Below are positions 13,226-23,847 of a DNA stretch of 64,000 nucleotides, one piece after another. Source of the stretch: Austropuccinia psidii (lineage: Eukaryota > Basidiomycota > Pucciniomycetes > Pucciniales > Sphaerophragmiaceae); assembly GCA_023105745.1 (NCBI GenBank), contig JALGQZ010000005.1, positions 64,160,019 to 64,224,018 on the forward strand. The letters are read 5' to 3'. The translations under genes were made by a program, and so were the position numbers. Each line of letters starts with the position of its first letter. Positions within the stretch are counted from its first letter, which is position 1. The notes beneath the pieces are model-generated. The model saw only the letters and a program-made list of their open reading frames with translations, was not told the DNA's origin and did no database searches.

Positions 13226-14662
13226 TGTCAGCCTGTGACTCAAAACCAGAGCACAAGCATGACAGCCAAAATACCATAAAGCAATGGGATAGCCAAGATA
13301 CCACCAAAACATGGAGCTGAGCCAAATTAGCTCAAAAGGTATCAAAGGACAGAGGAAACTCACCCCTTTCCAATATACAAGTCCCATCATCATAGGACAA
13401 AGAATAACAAAGTTATTCATGCTCAAAGTTATTTCTGAGCATAAACCTTAATTTTCACCTCTCATCTGAAATACAGAGTAAGAGGCTTAACCCCATCAAA
13501 TGGGTATGTAAAATGAAGATCTAAGTCAGGGATATCCAATGGTACCAGCCAAACTAAGCTAGCACCAGTATGACAGAAGTTATGGTCAAATTCAGGCCAA
13601 ATAAGGGTGAACAAAACATTCACCTCTCATCTAACTTCTACAGTTTTAGTGTGAGATACCTAAAGTGGGGCTTTTTGGAAAGAGAACAATCAGGACTATC
13701 TTATGGCTTCATTCATTTCCTCAGATCTCAACTAGAACAAAAGCTATGGGGCAAAAAAGCCCAATACAGCTTTTTCCCAAAACACACATATGTACAAAAC
13801 CTCTTGTACATGGGATAACTTTGTCATATTTAATAATAACCATATCAAATAAGGTACCATTGTGTAGAACACATACAGGGCTACATACCAAACCCATTTT
13901 GAGGTCGATATCTCAAAAACGGACAAAGGTATGGCTGTCTTAAGGTCAATATCCCACATTTTGTCCAATACAGTCTTACCATGGGATAATATCCCATAAC
14001 CATGATTATGAGGTGTCAAAAAGACAAAGAAGCATGTTTATACTTCAATACCTCATAATTCAGTCAATACTGGGGTCCCATACAGTTTCTGTACAGCATT
14101 CTATGTGTCATACACGTCAGAAGAGGGCTATGTGGTCCCCAGATGAAAATGTTCACCCTGTATTGGTGAAAACTGCCCAGGTGTGGTTTCAAAGCCACAT
14201 CTGACCCCAATACAGGCTATACAGGTCCTTGCAAACCACAAGCCTGTCTCAGAGAGTGAAAAAATCTTCACTTCCTCTACGTGGAAAGGTCTAACAGCCC
14301 TTCCACCCCATTTCAGGATAAAAAGGAGGCTTTTCACAGCCAGAAATGCTTTCCTCATCCTGCTCTTGAATACCCTACATATTAAACTTTCAAAAACAGT
14401 TTTACTCTTGGATAATAAACAGGTATAATTATAACATTAATTATTGTAGCCTTCATTATTGTAACCCAACAGGTAAAGCTGCACCCAGGGCTTTCAACAG
14501 CACTCACCACCACTATATTTCATATAGCAAAGCCCTTTTATTCTTAAATTAAAGCTTCTTTAAACTCTTATAACTCTTTTTAAATCTTTTTTTACCGTGT
14601 CACAGTCATAGTTGAAAGCTGTAAATACATTATAATACTTTTATCATGGACTCAGCCTGACA
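13226..14662 (+). repeat. 3' LTR of element A
   Basis: 1437 bp, TGTCAGCCTG to CAGCCTGACA, collinear with the 5' LTR. The TATA-like GGATAAAAAG is at 14317-14326. It is followed directly by the ACTTA target duplication. Confidence 0.94.
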
Positions 14663-15182
14663 ACTTAATAAAGTCATTTTAGGTTACTAAAAACAGATTT
14701 GTGGTTGAAAGATGAAGTAGTTACAGCTTTAAATATTCTTTTTTCAAAAATAAACATGGATTTCTCAAATTTAATCACAGGTTCTATTTCCTTTTAATTT
14801 TGAAGATTCAGTGTTTGACATGAAATCATCAAAAACGGACTATAAGTAAAGTATTTAATCTGAATTGCAAATTCCAAGTCTTTTTTAATTTTAGTGTAGA
14901 TTATCTATTTTTTCATTTATCCTGGAAGGCTCAAAAGGTTTCATTAATAATCTTATCTTAATAAATTTTTGAAGTTTTACCTCACTTTCTATGAGGTATA
15001 GGCAAATAGCACAGTGACAGCTTGTTTCCAGGAGGTAGTTTCCCGAATATTAGTGCCAAAAGAGTCTTAATTTATATTTTTGGCTTTATTAATGGTAAAT
15101 AGTTAATAATAGACATGGTTACAGGAGTCAGAGTGGCTACGTACCTCCTTTCCATGTCAAAATAACAGATTCTTTGCTGTTT
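14663..15182. other. Spacer between elements A and 2
   Basis: 520 bp of AT-rich sequence between the ACTTA duplication and the TGTTT duplication of element 2. No ORF or repeat was recognised. Confidence 0.5.
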
Positions 15183-17191
15183 TGTAAGGTTTGACTATGA
15201 AACAATAAGTAAAAATTACTAATAGTTTACTTATTGTACTATGAATGTCCTTATGAATGAAATAAATAAGATAAAATAATTATAATAATAATGAATTATT
15301 ATAATTGTGGCGTAAAATGGTTATATTATTAAATAAATATAATAATATAATTTATATAATAAAGATAAATATATTAATATAAAATAATTAATATACTTAA
15401 TGGCTCTTTATTATTGTTACAAACAAATAATAAAGGCGTAAAAAATTGTTTTCTATTAATAAAAAACAATTAATAACAATAATATTACCAATATTAAAGT
15501 TATAAATTAATATAAATACTATTTATATTAATTAAAGAATTATTAAAATAATAATAAAGAGAAAATTATTATAATAAGAGAAAATAACCTACTTTTAACA
15601 CTTAATCTAATAATTTTGAAATATTTTACGCCAAAAAATATAAATACAACCTTTTCAAATTGTATTTACAATAAAAATAAAGAAAAATTACTAATATTCT
15701 TGATTTTTACATGGAAATGAGTTTTTAGAGAGATTTTTAACAAAAACAATTAAATAAATGATTTAATCACGTCAAAATAGATGATTATAACAAAGTGGTC
15801 TTTGGTCTTTAATAATATAATAATTTTATATATAAAGAATAAAGAAATTACCTTTGGTTTAATTGATTTAATGTTTTTGATGCGTCTGAGGGGAAAATAG
15901 AGTAAAAAGAGCTCTATTTATAGTAAATACCTCCCTCCTAGAGTCCAACAGGCTTCTAGTAGACGTTTACTGATCATATCCACTGGAATTGATCAATATT
16001 TTAATGTTTGAGGATGATTACATCATGATCAAACCATATTACATCATTATTACACCATTATTTAGAGTTATCACTATTACTCTACGTTGGATGACATCAG
16101 AGGCTTGGCAGAACCCCAAATTTCGTGGATTTTATTACTTTTAATCATAAACTAATATTATTCACCAATCTCATCACTCATATGACTGTGAAACTTAATT
16201 TAAGGTTACAGTAGGTGATCATAACTGCTCAATTTAAGGTCAAACTTTGATCTTTAATAACTTTGAATTTTTACACGCTACAAAAATTCAGAGAGTGAAT
16301 TCTGATAGCCTGACATAACCTCATTATGCTGCCAAGAGCATTTCATTACATCATCAAAACTCTAATTTTGATGATTTTTCTTGTAACTCATCTTTTCTGT
16401 CGAAATTCAATATTTTAAACTTCAAATCATGATTTCAGGGGGTTATACCCTGAATTTAATAATAAAAATTACATCATTATTCACAAATGAACTAGTAGAA
16501 TCCAACTGTGTACTTTATTTTAAGTTTGGACCACTTTCACAACAAAGTGGTCAACAGCTCTGTTGATTTTTATCAATATTTCCTCAGAGGATTTAACCTT
16601 GTTTATAAATTGTAAAATAAAGTTCATATCTGTGTTCTTACAGTAATTACGTGGTAACTTTATTTTTGGCTCATCACTCTATCTTGTATAGTTTAAGAGA
16701 TATTAGCTATGATCCTTGAATATATGTGTTGACCAAAAAATTGCATATATTCAGGTTAATTCCTTAAGTATTAACTTTGGTAATTAGCTCATTAATTGTT
16801 TTATGTGTGGATCTTCATGGGGAATCCAATGGTACAATTTATTTTACATGCTGTTTCATTGGTCTTGAAATAAATAAGGATTTATGGTTTTTATAAGGTA
16901 TTATTCCTTATAACTCATTAAATATTGGTTTTACAGATATGCCATAAAAATGGTATATGTGTATTTTACCATGGGGAATCCAATGGTAAAATGTATTTCA
17001 CATGTTGACTCATTGGTTTTTAAGTTAAACCAAGTTTTGTACCAATTTATGGTATTTTTGTATTTTTGAAGTAATTAATTTTAATATATAATTATTCTAA
17101 GTAATTTTAGTATAATTATCTCAAAGGTATAATTATTCTGAGTCTTTCTTGTGACCTTATTGGGTATGTGGTCATATCTCAAAGGCTCACA
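15183..17191 (-). repeat. 3' LTR of element 2
   Basis: On the minus strand it starts TGTGAGCCTT at 17191 and ends GACCTTACA-like at 15183. A canonical TATAAATAG (minus strand) lies at 15914-15922. It matches the right LTR along its length. Confidence 0.93.
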
Positions 17192-17200
17192 TTCCCTACC
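17192..17200 (-). promoter_or_regulatory. Polypurine tract of element 2
   Basis: GGTAGGGAA on the minus strand directly precedes TGTGAGCC, the start of the 3' LTR. Confidence 0.7.
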
Positions 17201-17309
17201 ACCAAAAAGGATTGTACCACAATCTGATATGTGTACATACAGTATCATCCACTGTCCTACCTCTTCAATACACTTTGTTAGTCTTGAAGCTCAATAATGC
17301 TTAACTTTT

Positions 17310-18662
17310 CTATTTCTCAGGCTTCCTTTCATGTCTGAACCTTCTTAGTAGCTTATCAGCATTTGTTATATCTTTCTCAAGAAGCCATTCATCTTCTTGA
17401 GTTGAGTTTCTATACCTTACAAGGTATTCCCTTTCTTTTTTGTTTCTTGTCCTTCTTTCTTTAAGGACTTTTACTATTTTCTTTTCCTCTCCTTCTTCCA
17501 AGGGGGGAATTTCAAGTGGGGGTTCATTTCTTAGTGGAAATAACTCCTTGTCACTTGAGCTGTAAGGTTTTATCAGACCTACAGGGAAAGTTGGGTGTTT
17601 GTTCATTAGTTCACCTGTGAGTTCCAATTGCACAGCATTGGGTCCATGAAGTGCTTTTATCATAAATGGTCCTGCAAAGGAATCTTTCAATTTCTTTGGG
17701 CCTTTTATGTTATTGAAATTAAGGGTTGATACTAGAACCAAGTCTCCTATTTTGAAATCAGGTGGCTTATGACTTTTATCCCATCTTTCTTTTGCATATT
17801 TGAAAGAATCTTGCATACATCTGTTTGCAAGGTGTCTTGCCTTGTCAAGCATTATGTTAAAGCTGCTTGCTGTTGGGTGTATATCCACTAAGTCCTTTTT
17901 GAGGGTATCATAAGGAAGTCTTGTATTCCAACCTTTTTCTAGCATTGCTGGTGGTTTTCCAGTAGAAGAATGGATTGATGTTTTATATGCCAGTTCCAGT
18001 GCTGGTATTAGTGTACACCAATCATGGGTAAAACCATCAGAATCTTTGAATTCTGGCCCATAAGCACAGAATCTTCTGATCATGTCCTCTAAGGTCTGTA
18101 TCATTCTTTCTGCTAAACCATCAGTTTGGGGATGGTAAGCTGTTGAGAATGATAGCTTTGTCCCAAATAAGTCAGGGAGATTTGTCCATAATGCTGAAGT
18201 GAATTTTGGGTCTCTGTCACTTATAATATTTTGGAATAAGCCTGTGTGGCTAATGACTTTATTCCATATCATTATGGCTGTATCCATAGCTGTGTCATCT
18301 TTGTTACATGGTAAGAACATGGGAGTTTTACTGTACCTGTCAACTAACACTAGGCATGCATTATAACTCCTGTCTCCTCCTGGTGGTAATGCTGTTACCC
18401 AATCCATATGAACTATTTCCCATGGGGATTTTGGTCCTTGGATTTGGATCATCATTCCAAATTTCTTTCCTGTGGCTCTGTTGGATTTTTGGCATCTGTC
18501 ACAGGTTTGGCAGTACTCTGCAACATCTTTCTTCCAATTTGGCCACCAAGAGCAGGTTTTCACCCTCTCTAGTGTCCTATCCTCTGAGAGATGTCCAGAT
18601 GCAACACTATCATGACACTCATGTAAAATAGTGTTTATTAGTGCTCTATCTGTTAAGGTCAT
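17310..18662 (-). pseudogene. Element 2 integrase with C-terminal chromodomain-like segment
   Basis: 450 open codons at the end of pol, in frame with the upstream segments. The HHCC zinc domain (HECHDSVASGH, CDRCQK) is followed by the catalytic core with DDE residues in MDWVTALPPG, SDRDPKF and [10 protein letters not shown]. Next comes the C-terminal domain [11 protein letters not shown], and finally a chromodomain-like end: REYLVRYRN, QEDEWLLEKDI, LLRRFR. The segment itself is undamaged. It would insert element cDNA, with the chromodomain-like end possibly choosing chromatin targets. Confidence 0.93.
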
Positions 18663-18764
18663 AACACATGTGTGTTTTGTTCTATGGTAGAGGATTCCAT
18701 CAAGGAGGTGGAATCTTCCTTCATCATATGCTTTTTTCCATGTTTCATCTAGTTTTGATGAAAG

Positions 18765-19670
18765 TTATGGGTCTTTGCAGTCTTTCATTAGAAGTTGGCT
18801 TAAGATATGGCAATTCTTGTCTATCTTATAGCTTTCTTTAACTTGGTTAAAGAATTCTGTGCCAATATCTGTAACACATATTCCTTCTATATGGTGTTCT
18901 TCTTGTGGTACCCATGCTGGATTGTCAGGGTTATTTGCTAGAGCCCATCTGCTAAGACCATCTGCGTTTTCATGGATATTACCAGATTTATGAACAATAG
19001 TCATATTTCCTCTGTATTCTTGGATAGCAATTTGCCATCTCAGCATATGTCTATTTGGAGTCTTCATATTTAATAGTGATTTCACAGCATTACAGTCTGT
19101 GATTACATCAAATACTGTGCCATCCAAATAATAATGCAGTTTTTCTAAAGCCCACACTAAGCATAAGCATTCCATTTGGCTGGCTCCATCCTCTGCTTCT
19201 GTTGGCTTTATCTGCCTTGAAATGAAACAAATTGGTCCTTCCACTGGTTTATCATTGATAATTTGTGTTTGGTGAAGTGCAGCACCTAGTCCTTCTCCAC
19301 AAGCATCAATGTATAGTTTGAAGGGTAGTTTCCAATCTGGCATTAGAAGAAATGGGGCATTTGTTAGTGAATTTTTCAATTCTTCATATGCCTTGACCCT
19401 TTCTTCAGTCATTTCATAAACTGTTTGTTGGTCACATAATTTATATAAGGATTTGGCAATTTTTGCAAAGTCTTTTATATTCTGTCTATAGTAACCAGCA
19501 AATCCTAAAAATGATTGCATTTCTCTTTTGGTTTGAGGCATTGGTTTAAGTAGTACTGCTGCCACTTTATTTTTGTCTATGCCTAGACTAAGGCCAGATA
19601 CAACATGTCCTAGTGCTTTTAATTCACTATATGCAAAATGACACTTTTTCAAGGAAATTTTCATATTCAC
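18765..19670 (-). pseudogene. Element 2 RT thumb and RNase H
   Basis: 301 open codons between in-frame stops. It starts at [10 protein letters not shown], the region just after the RT catalytic motif, runs through the RT connection ([16 protein letters not shown]) and into RNase H ([39 protein letters not shown]). It is in frame with both neighbours; the stop at 18765-18767 replaces a codon that is Ser in element 3. Confidence 0.92.
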
Positions 19671-19718
19671 TTGGACTATTTTTTGTAGTACCCTTTATAG
19701 TCTTGTAAGGTGATTTTC

Positions 19719-22700
19719 CTAAGCTTCTGAGCAAACTATGATATCATCAATATAGATAGTTAACCATCCTTCTGATAATTCTTCAGGAAATATGGTATTC
19801 ATCATTCTTTGGTAATGGGAAGGTGCATTTTTTATCCCAAATGGCATTCTTAAGTATTTGAAAATTCCACAGTGGACTATTATCCTCAGTAGTTTTTTGG
19901 CATTGTCTGTTAAGACATTTTGATGAAAACCCTTTAAGGCATCCATAGCTGTAATGAACTTAGATTGTGACAATTGTGTCAATGTCTCATGGATTCTAGG
20001 TATTGGATATCTATCTGGAATGGTATAGGTGTTCAGGGCTCTGAAGTCTCCTACCATCCTTGATTTTCCATTATGCCAAGTTATAATGACAGGAGTAGTA
20101 ACTTCTACCTGTCCATTATGTCCAACTTTTCTTAATACTCCAAGGTCCATTAATTCTTTAATGTGTATCTCTAAGGCTTCTCTAGCCCTTGGACTAGCTG
20201 GGTAAGCTGGTCTTCTCAGTAAGGGTGGGTAAGGCTTTTCCACATTAAGAATTATGTCTACTTCATGCCCAATTATAGCACCTAGTGGCTCTTTGTCAGT
20301 TGCAAAGGCATCTTTGTACTTAAATAAGAGGTTAATCAATTTTTCTTTCATTTTTTCTGTTAATTCTTGATTGAATTCTGCCTCTTTAAGTTGTTCAGAT
20401 ATAAAAATTTCCTTTTCTGGAATCTTTTCTTCCTTTTTAACAACTGCAATTTGTTTTTTATTATTTAAGAAGCCAAACTTTTGTCTCTTATTGTCTCCCA
20501 TGGTGAAATATCTATCCTTCTGGTTAGAGATATCTATACCATAGACTGATAAGTAGTCATTTCCCAGGATAAAGTGATTACTGGTACAGTTTTCCATTAC
20601 CACAAATTCTACTTTAATTCTGACACATTGTGAAGGGTGAGGGAAAATAAGTGTTAAGTCAATTATTCCAAGGGGCATCATGCTTTCACTTGCACTACTA
20701 AATTTGACACCTTGGATTGGTATAAGTTTTTCCTGCCAATCTGGAACAATTGTACTTAAATAGCTTTTACCAACACAGGTGCAATATGCTCCTGTATCCA
20801 AGTTCACCTTTGCTTCTTGGTTATTAACCATGACAATACTTATACTTGATTTTCCAGCTGTATACCCCATTCCTCTTGCAGGTTTGGTTTTGTACAGTTT
20901 GGCATCTTGCACATTTGTCAGGTTTGTGTCAGATGTCCCAACTTGTGGTAAGTTTGAGTTGACATCTAGTACTTCATAAATTATATCAATATTATTAATT
21001 TCTGCATTAATTATATTGATTTCATCACTTTTAGAAGTTTCTGATTCTTCTGTCTCTTTTTCAGAGTCAGATTCTTCCTCTTTGTCATTGTGGTTTTCTG
21101 TTTCCACAATTTCATTGATTTTTGCCTTTTTTAGGCAATTGTTGGCTAAGTGTCCAATACCTCCACATTTATGGCATTTTCTTTGCTCATCATTATTGGA
21201 TGTACTTGGCTTGAAGGATTCTTTTGATTTATCTTTTTTGATAAATGGTTTATTTGGGCTTTTAATGTCCAATTTCTTCCAAGTCCTGCCAATTTTTGTT
21301 CTTGTCACTATGTCTTCCAGTGCATTAATGTACTCTTCTGTGGAGCATGGTTCTATACACCTGCTTCTTAAGGCATGTTCTAGCTCTCCTCCACATTTCT
21401 TGAGTATTTTCATATGCACCATTTTTTGTGACATTTCTGGGTACAATGCATTAAGTCTTTCAACTTGTTTTAAGAACCAAGTTAAAGGTTTATCTTTCTC
21501 TGGGTCAAAGAAAGAATTTTCAAATGCATTTTCTATCTTATACCTCCAGGCATCATTCGCCCACTTGGTGATTATTTCTTGTTTCCACCAAGACCAGGTA
21601 TTTTTACCATTTGTTTGTCTTGTGCCATAATACCATCTTTTTGCAGATTTTTCAAACAATGAATGTAATCTTGCAGTGATTAATTCATCTGTTATTGCAT
21701 AGTCTTCTTGTAACATGTCAATTGTTTTAATAAATGACATGTGGTCATATTCACCTTCTCCTGTGAATGTTGGCCATTCTTTTAATTGAGGTGCTTCCTT
21801 CATTAAGACTTGGTTATTATCTTGGTGACTCAAGTCTGTTATGAAAAGATTTTTCAATTCCTCTTTTGTTTTAACAGGGCTTCTTATATGAGAAAATGGA
21901 GTTGATAACTTTGGCATATTTAAATTAGCCTCATTCATTTTATCCATTTTTTCAGTAATAAGCCTTATTTCACTTTGAATATCATCTTTTAGATGCATTC
22001 TTGCTTCATCACTTTTTTCCACATGGTCCAAAAGTAATTTTTGGTGTGATGAAGTCTTTTCTTCAAATTTTTCTACAGAAATACTTAATTTGTTTAATTT
22101 TTCTGTAAGATTGTCAATACTCACATCATAATTGATTGTCAAAGTTTTCTCTTTGATATCACTTATGTATTTGTACAATTCTTGTTGTCCTTGTATTAAT
22201 TTCTGAGTATTGTCAATTAATACTTTTGGTTTATTATTTTCAACCATAAGTTTTATGTTATCAATTTCTTTCTTATTTTGTACAACAAGTTTGGTTAAAG
22301 ATGATAAGCTATTATTTATTTCTTGGAAAGATAATAAACTATTTTTAATGTCTTTAAGAGGTAAAATACTATTTTTAAGCTCTGTTAAAGTATTTACAAC
22401 ATCAGGAGACAAGGTTATTTCTTTGGGAAATGGGGTTGTCTCATTCTTTGTTCCTCTTTGTCTTTGAATTCCATCAAAGTTCTGGCCATGTTGAAAACAT
22501 TGTCCATGGCATCCTTTTGGATTTTTGGGATCCTGTAGCTTGGGGAATATGGTTTCCTCCAATTCTTTTTCTTGTTCTTCTTCCCTTCTTGGGGAAGTGG
22601 GTTGGCTTGGGGCTTGCTGGTAGAAGCTACTGGGGCTTCTTCCTTGGTTTCCTCCCTCTTTTTGGCATGGTAATCCTTGATTTTTTTGATTTGAGGTTTG

Positions 22701-22817
22701 GATGACAGTGGATTCCATCCATTGGAGTAGTTCACTATCTCCTCCTCTTTGAGGAACTTTTTCAGGATGTGCCAGGAGTTCATCACTCCTTGGTGTATTT
22801 GAGGCAGCATTTCCCAA
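19719..22817 (-). pseudogene. Element 2 Gag-protease-RT polyprotein
   Basis: A 1032-codon open frame. Residues about 100-330 are a coiled-coil-rich Gag head. The Gag core is at about 350-520 (WPTFTGEGEYDHM). The CCHC knuckle CHKCGGIGHLANNC is at about 547, followed by an acidic linker. Protease VNLDTGAYCTCVG is at about 670. RT runs from LLRRPAYPAS (about 867) to the catalytic YIDDIIVC near the end. It stops at TAG 19719-19721, where element 3 has the Trp codon of KTWEE, so this is a single nonsense change. The true N-terminus is probably not the ATG at 22817: the first 130 codons overlap the conserved small ORF in another frame (see 22415-22861). Confidence 0.93.
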
Positions 22818-22861
22818 TCTTTGTCCTTGTACACTGTGTAATACTGCTTGTACTGGCTCAT
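22415..22861 (-). CDS. Element 2 small N-terminal ORF (GWNP ORF)
   Basis: A 148-codon ORF overlapping the start of the Gag-Pol frame by about 400 nt. It is not a shadow: its protein matches the equivalent ORF of element 3, sharing GWNP/GWHP and a C-terminal block YRIPKIQ, VFNMARTLMEF. The conserved pattern is in this frame and not in the overlapping one. It is basic and Pro/Lys-rich in the middle; no known domain was recognised. It ends at TAA 22415-22417, one codon after a double slippery sequence, and a -1 shift there enters Gag-Pol. An upstream spliced exon is in frame with it, apart from three stops around 22935-22985 specific to this copy. Confidence 0.7.
   Translation of the reverse strand: MSQYKQYYTVYKDKDWEMLPQIHQGVMNSWHILKKFLKEEEIVNYSNGWNPLSSKPQIKKIKDYHAKKREETKEEAPVASTSKPQANPLPQEGKKNKKKNWRKPYSPSYRIPKIQKDAMDNVFNMARTLMEFKDKEEQRMRQPHFPKK
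22421..22430 (-). promoter_or_regulatory. Candidate -1 frameshift site between small ORF and Gag-Pol
   Basis: On the minus strand TTTCCCAAAG contains two overlapping X-XXY-YYZ heptamers in the small-ORF frame (T TTC CCA and C CCA AAG). A -1 slip gives the Gag-Pol frame exactly, and the small-ORF stop TAA follows within two codons. Function is inferred. Confidence 0.5.
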
Positions 22862-23097
22862 GTAGATGTCTATTTGAGCCCTCTTAATGTTATTTGTACC
22901 TATTTGAGTTACTCATACTTAGCTCCAATTCAGGTTCAGATATCATGGGCATTTCTGGGACTTGCCTTTGGGATAAGGCACTTCCTTGTGTGGATTCTGT
23001 TCCACTGGGGATATTGCCCTTTCTTTTCCCTTTTGAGGTATCAGTTCTACCTCTGAATCCAGCTCCATCTGATTGGATGGAGTATTGGGAACCTCTT

Positions 23098-23185
23098 CTG
23101 GTAGTCATAATTTAAGAAATAAAGAAAAATAAAAGTATTTTAGGATAAAAATTCTTTTTATGGCAATTATAAAAGAGGTTCTCAC
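23098..23185 (-). other. Predicted leader intron of element 2
   Basis: Minus-strand donor GTGAGAA (from 23185) and acceptor CTACCAG (AG at 23099-23098), 88 nt, phase 1. Splicing joins the small exon 23186-23335 to sequence in the same frame as the GWNP ORF. Element 3 has an intron of the same phase at the equivalent place (53916-53978). Confidence 0.5.
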
Positions 23186-23335
23186 CTTTAGAGTCTTGAA
23201 TGGTGGGTCCTGGAAAGTCTAATTTCTTAGCTTTCTTTCTTTTAGTGATAACTGGTGTTGGAGAACTTTGACAAGTTTCTTCCACCAATCTCTCAACAGT
23301 AGTTTGGTTATCTTCTGTTTGGTTATCCTCAAACA
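23186..23335 (-). CDS. Predicted small 5' exon of element 2
   Basis: A 150-nt open stretch preceded by a pyrimidine-rich acceptor (TTTTTTAG) and followed by a GTGAG donor. It encodes an acidic then lysine-rich peptide (starting FEDNQTEDNQ, ending near PGPTIQDSK). It enters and leaves in phase 1, like the equivalent exon of element 3 (53979-54176). The first coding exon upstream of it was not found. Confidence 0.4.
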
Positions 23336-23827
23336 CTAAAAAAGACAAATAAATATAAGTCTTTTTATAAGAAGTGTTATTTTTTTGGCAAGATATGGCA
23401 ATTTTCCACGTAGAAATTGCTTTTATATCTTTAAAAAATTGAAATGAATAAAGAAATGAATAAAAATGAATAAAAATAAGTTTTTTTATTGGTTTTTAAT
23501 ATTTTTTAATATTTTTTATATTTTTATATTTTTATTTTTAAGGAATAAAATAAAAATTAATATGATTCTTTATAAATTAAATTATAAAAAAAATGATTTT
23601 TAATTTATATAATATCTTTTTTAATAACTAGAGTCACTCAAAGAAAGTTCTTGCAAGTCTAAGGATGTGAAAGAACCACGTGTAAGACAGTACAATTGCT
23701 TTCCAAATGCCTCAATAGCTTTTAAAATCAATAAAATATAAGATTATTATATAATTTTATGATTATAAATATAATTTATTATTGGATAAACCCAATTAGA
23801 ATCTTTTTAAAGGTCTTTCAAGTAAAT

Positions 23828-23845
23828 ATCACGGCCAGGCCCCCA
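23828..23845 (-). promoter_or_regulatory. Candidate primer-binding site of element 2
   Basis: TGGGGGCCTGGCCGTGAT on the minus strand starts two bases after the 5' LTR end, the usual spacing. Its complement reads as a tRNA 3' end: CCA tail, discriminator C, and C at position 61 where a G53-C61 pair is universal. The discriminator C suggests tRNA-Pro. Confidence 0.6.
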
Positions 23846-23847
23846 AA

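Larger units (their letters stand above)
4999..14662 (+). mobile_element. Full-length Ty3/Gypsy retrotransposon A
   Basis: A complete LTR retrotransposon of 9664 bp. It has two aligned LTRs (4999-6437 and 13226-14662) and a primer-binding-like site just inside the left LTR. The gag and pol regions are in the order protease, RT, RNase H, integrase, and a polypurine tract precedes the right LTR. Identical 5-bp flanks ACTTA (4994-4998 and 14663-14667) mark the insertion. RT upstream of integrase makes it Ty3/Gypsy. The coding region carries several in-frame stops and at least one frameshift in integrase, so this copy is not autonomous. Confidence 0.95.

Noticed and set aside
21016..21630. 204-codon plus-strand ORF
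   Set aside because: Exact antisense shadow of element 2 Gag; Ser/Leu/Phe-rich composition is explained by the opposite strand.
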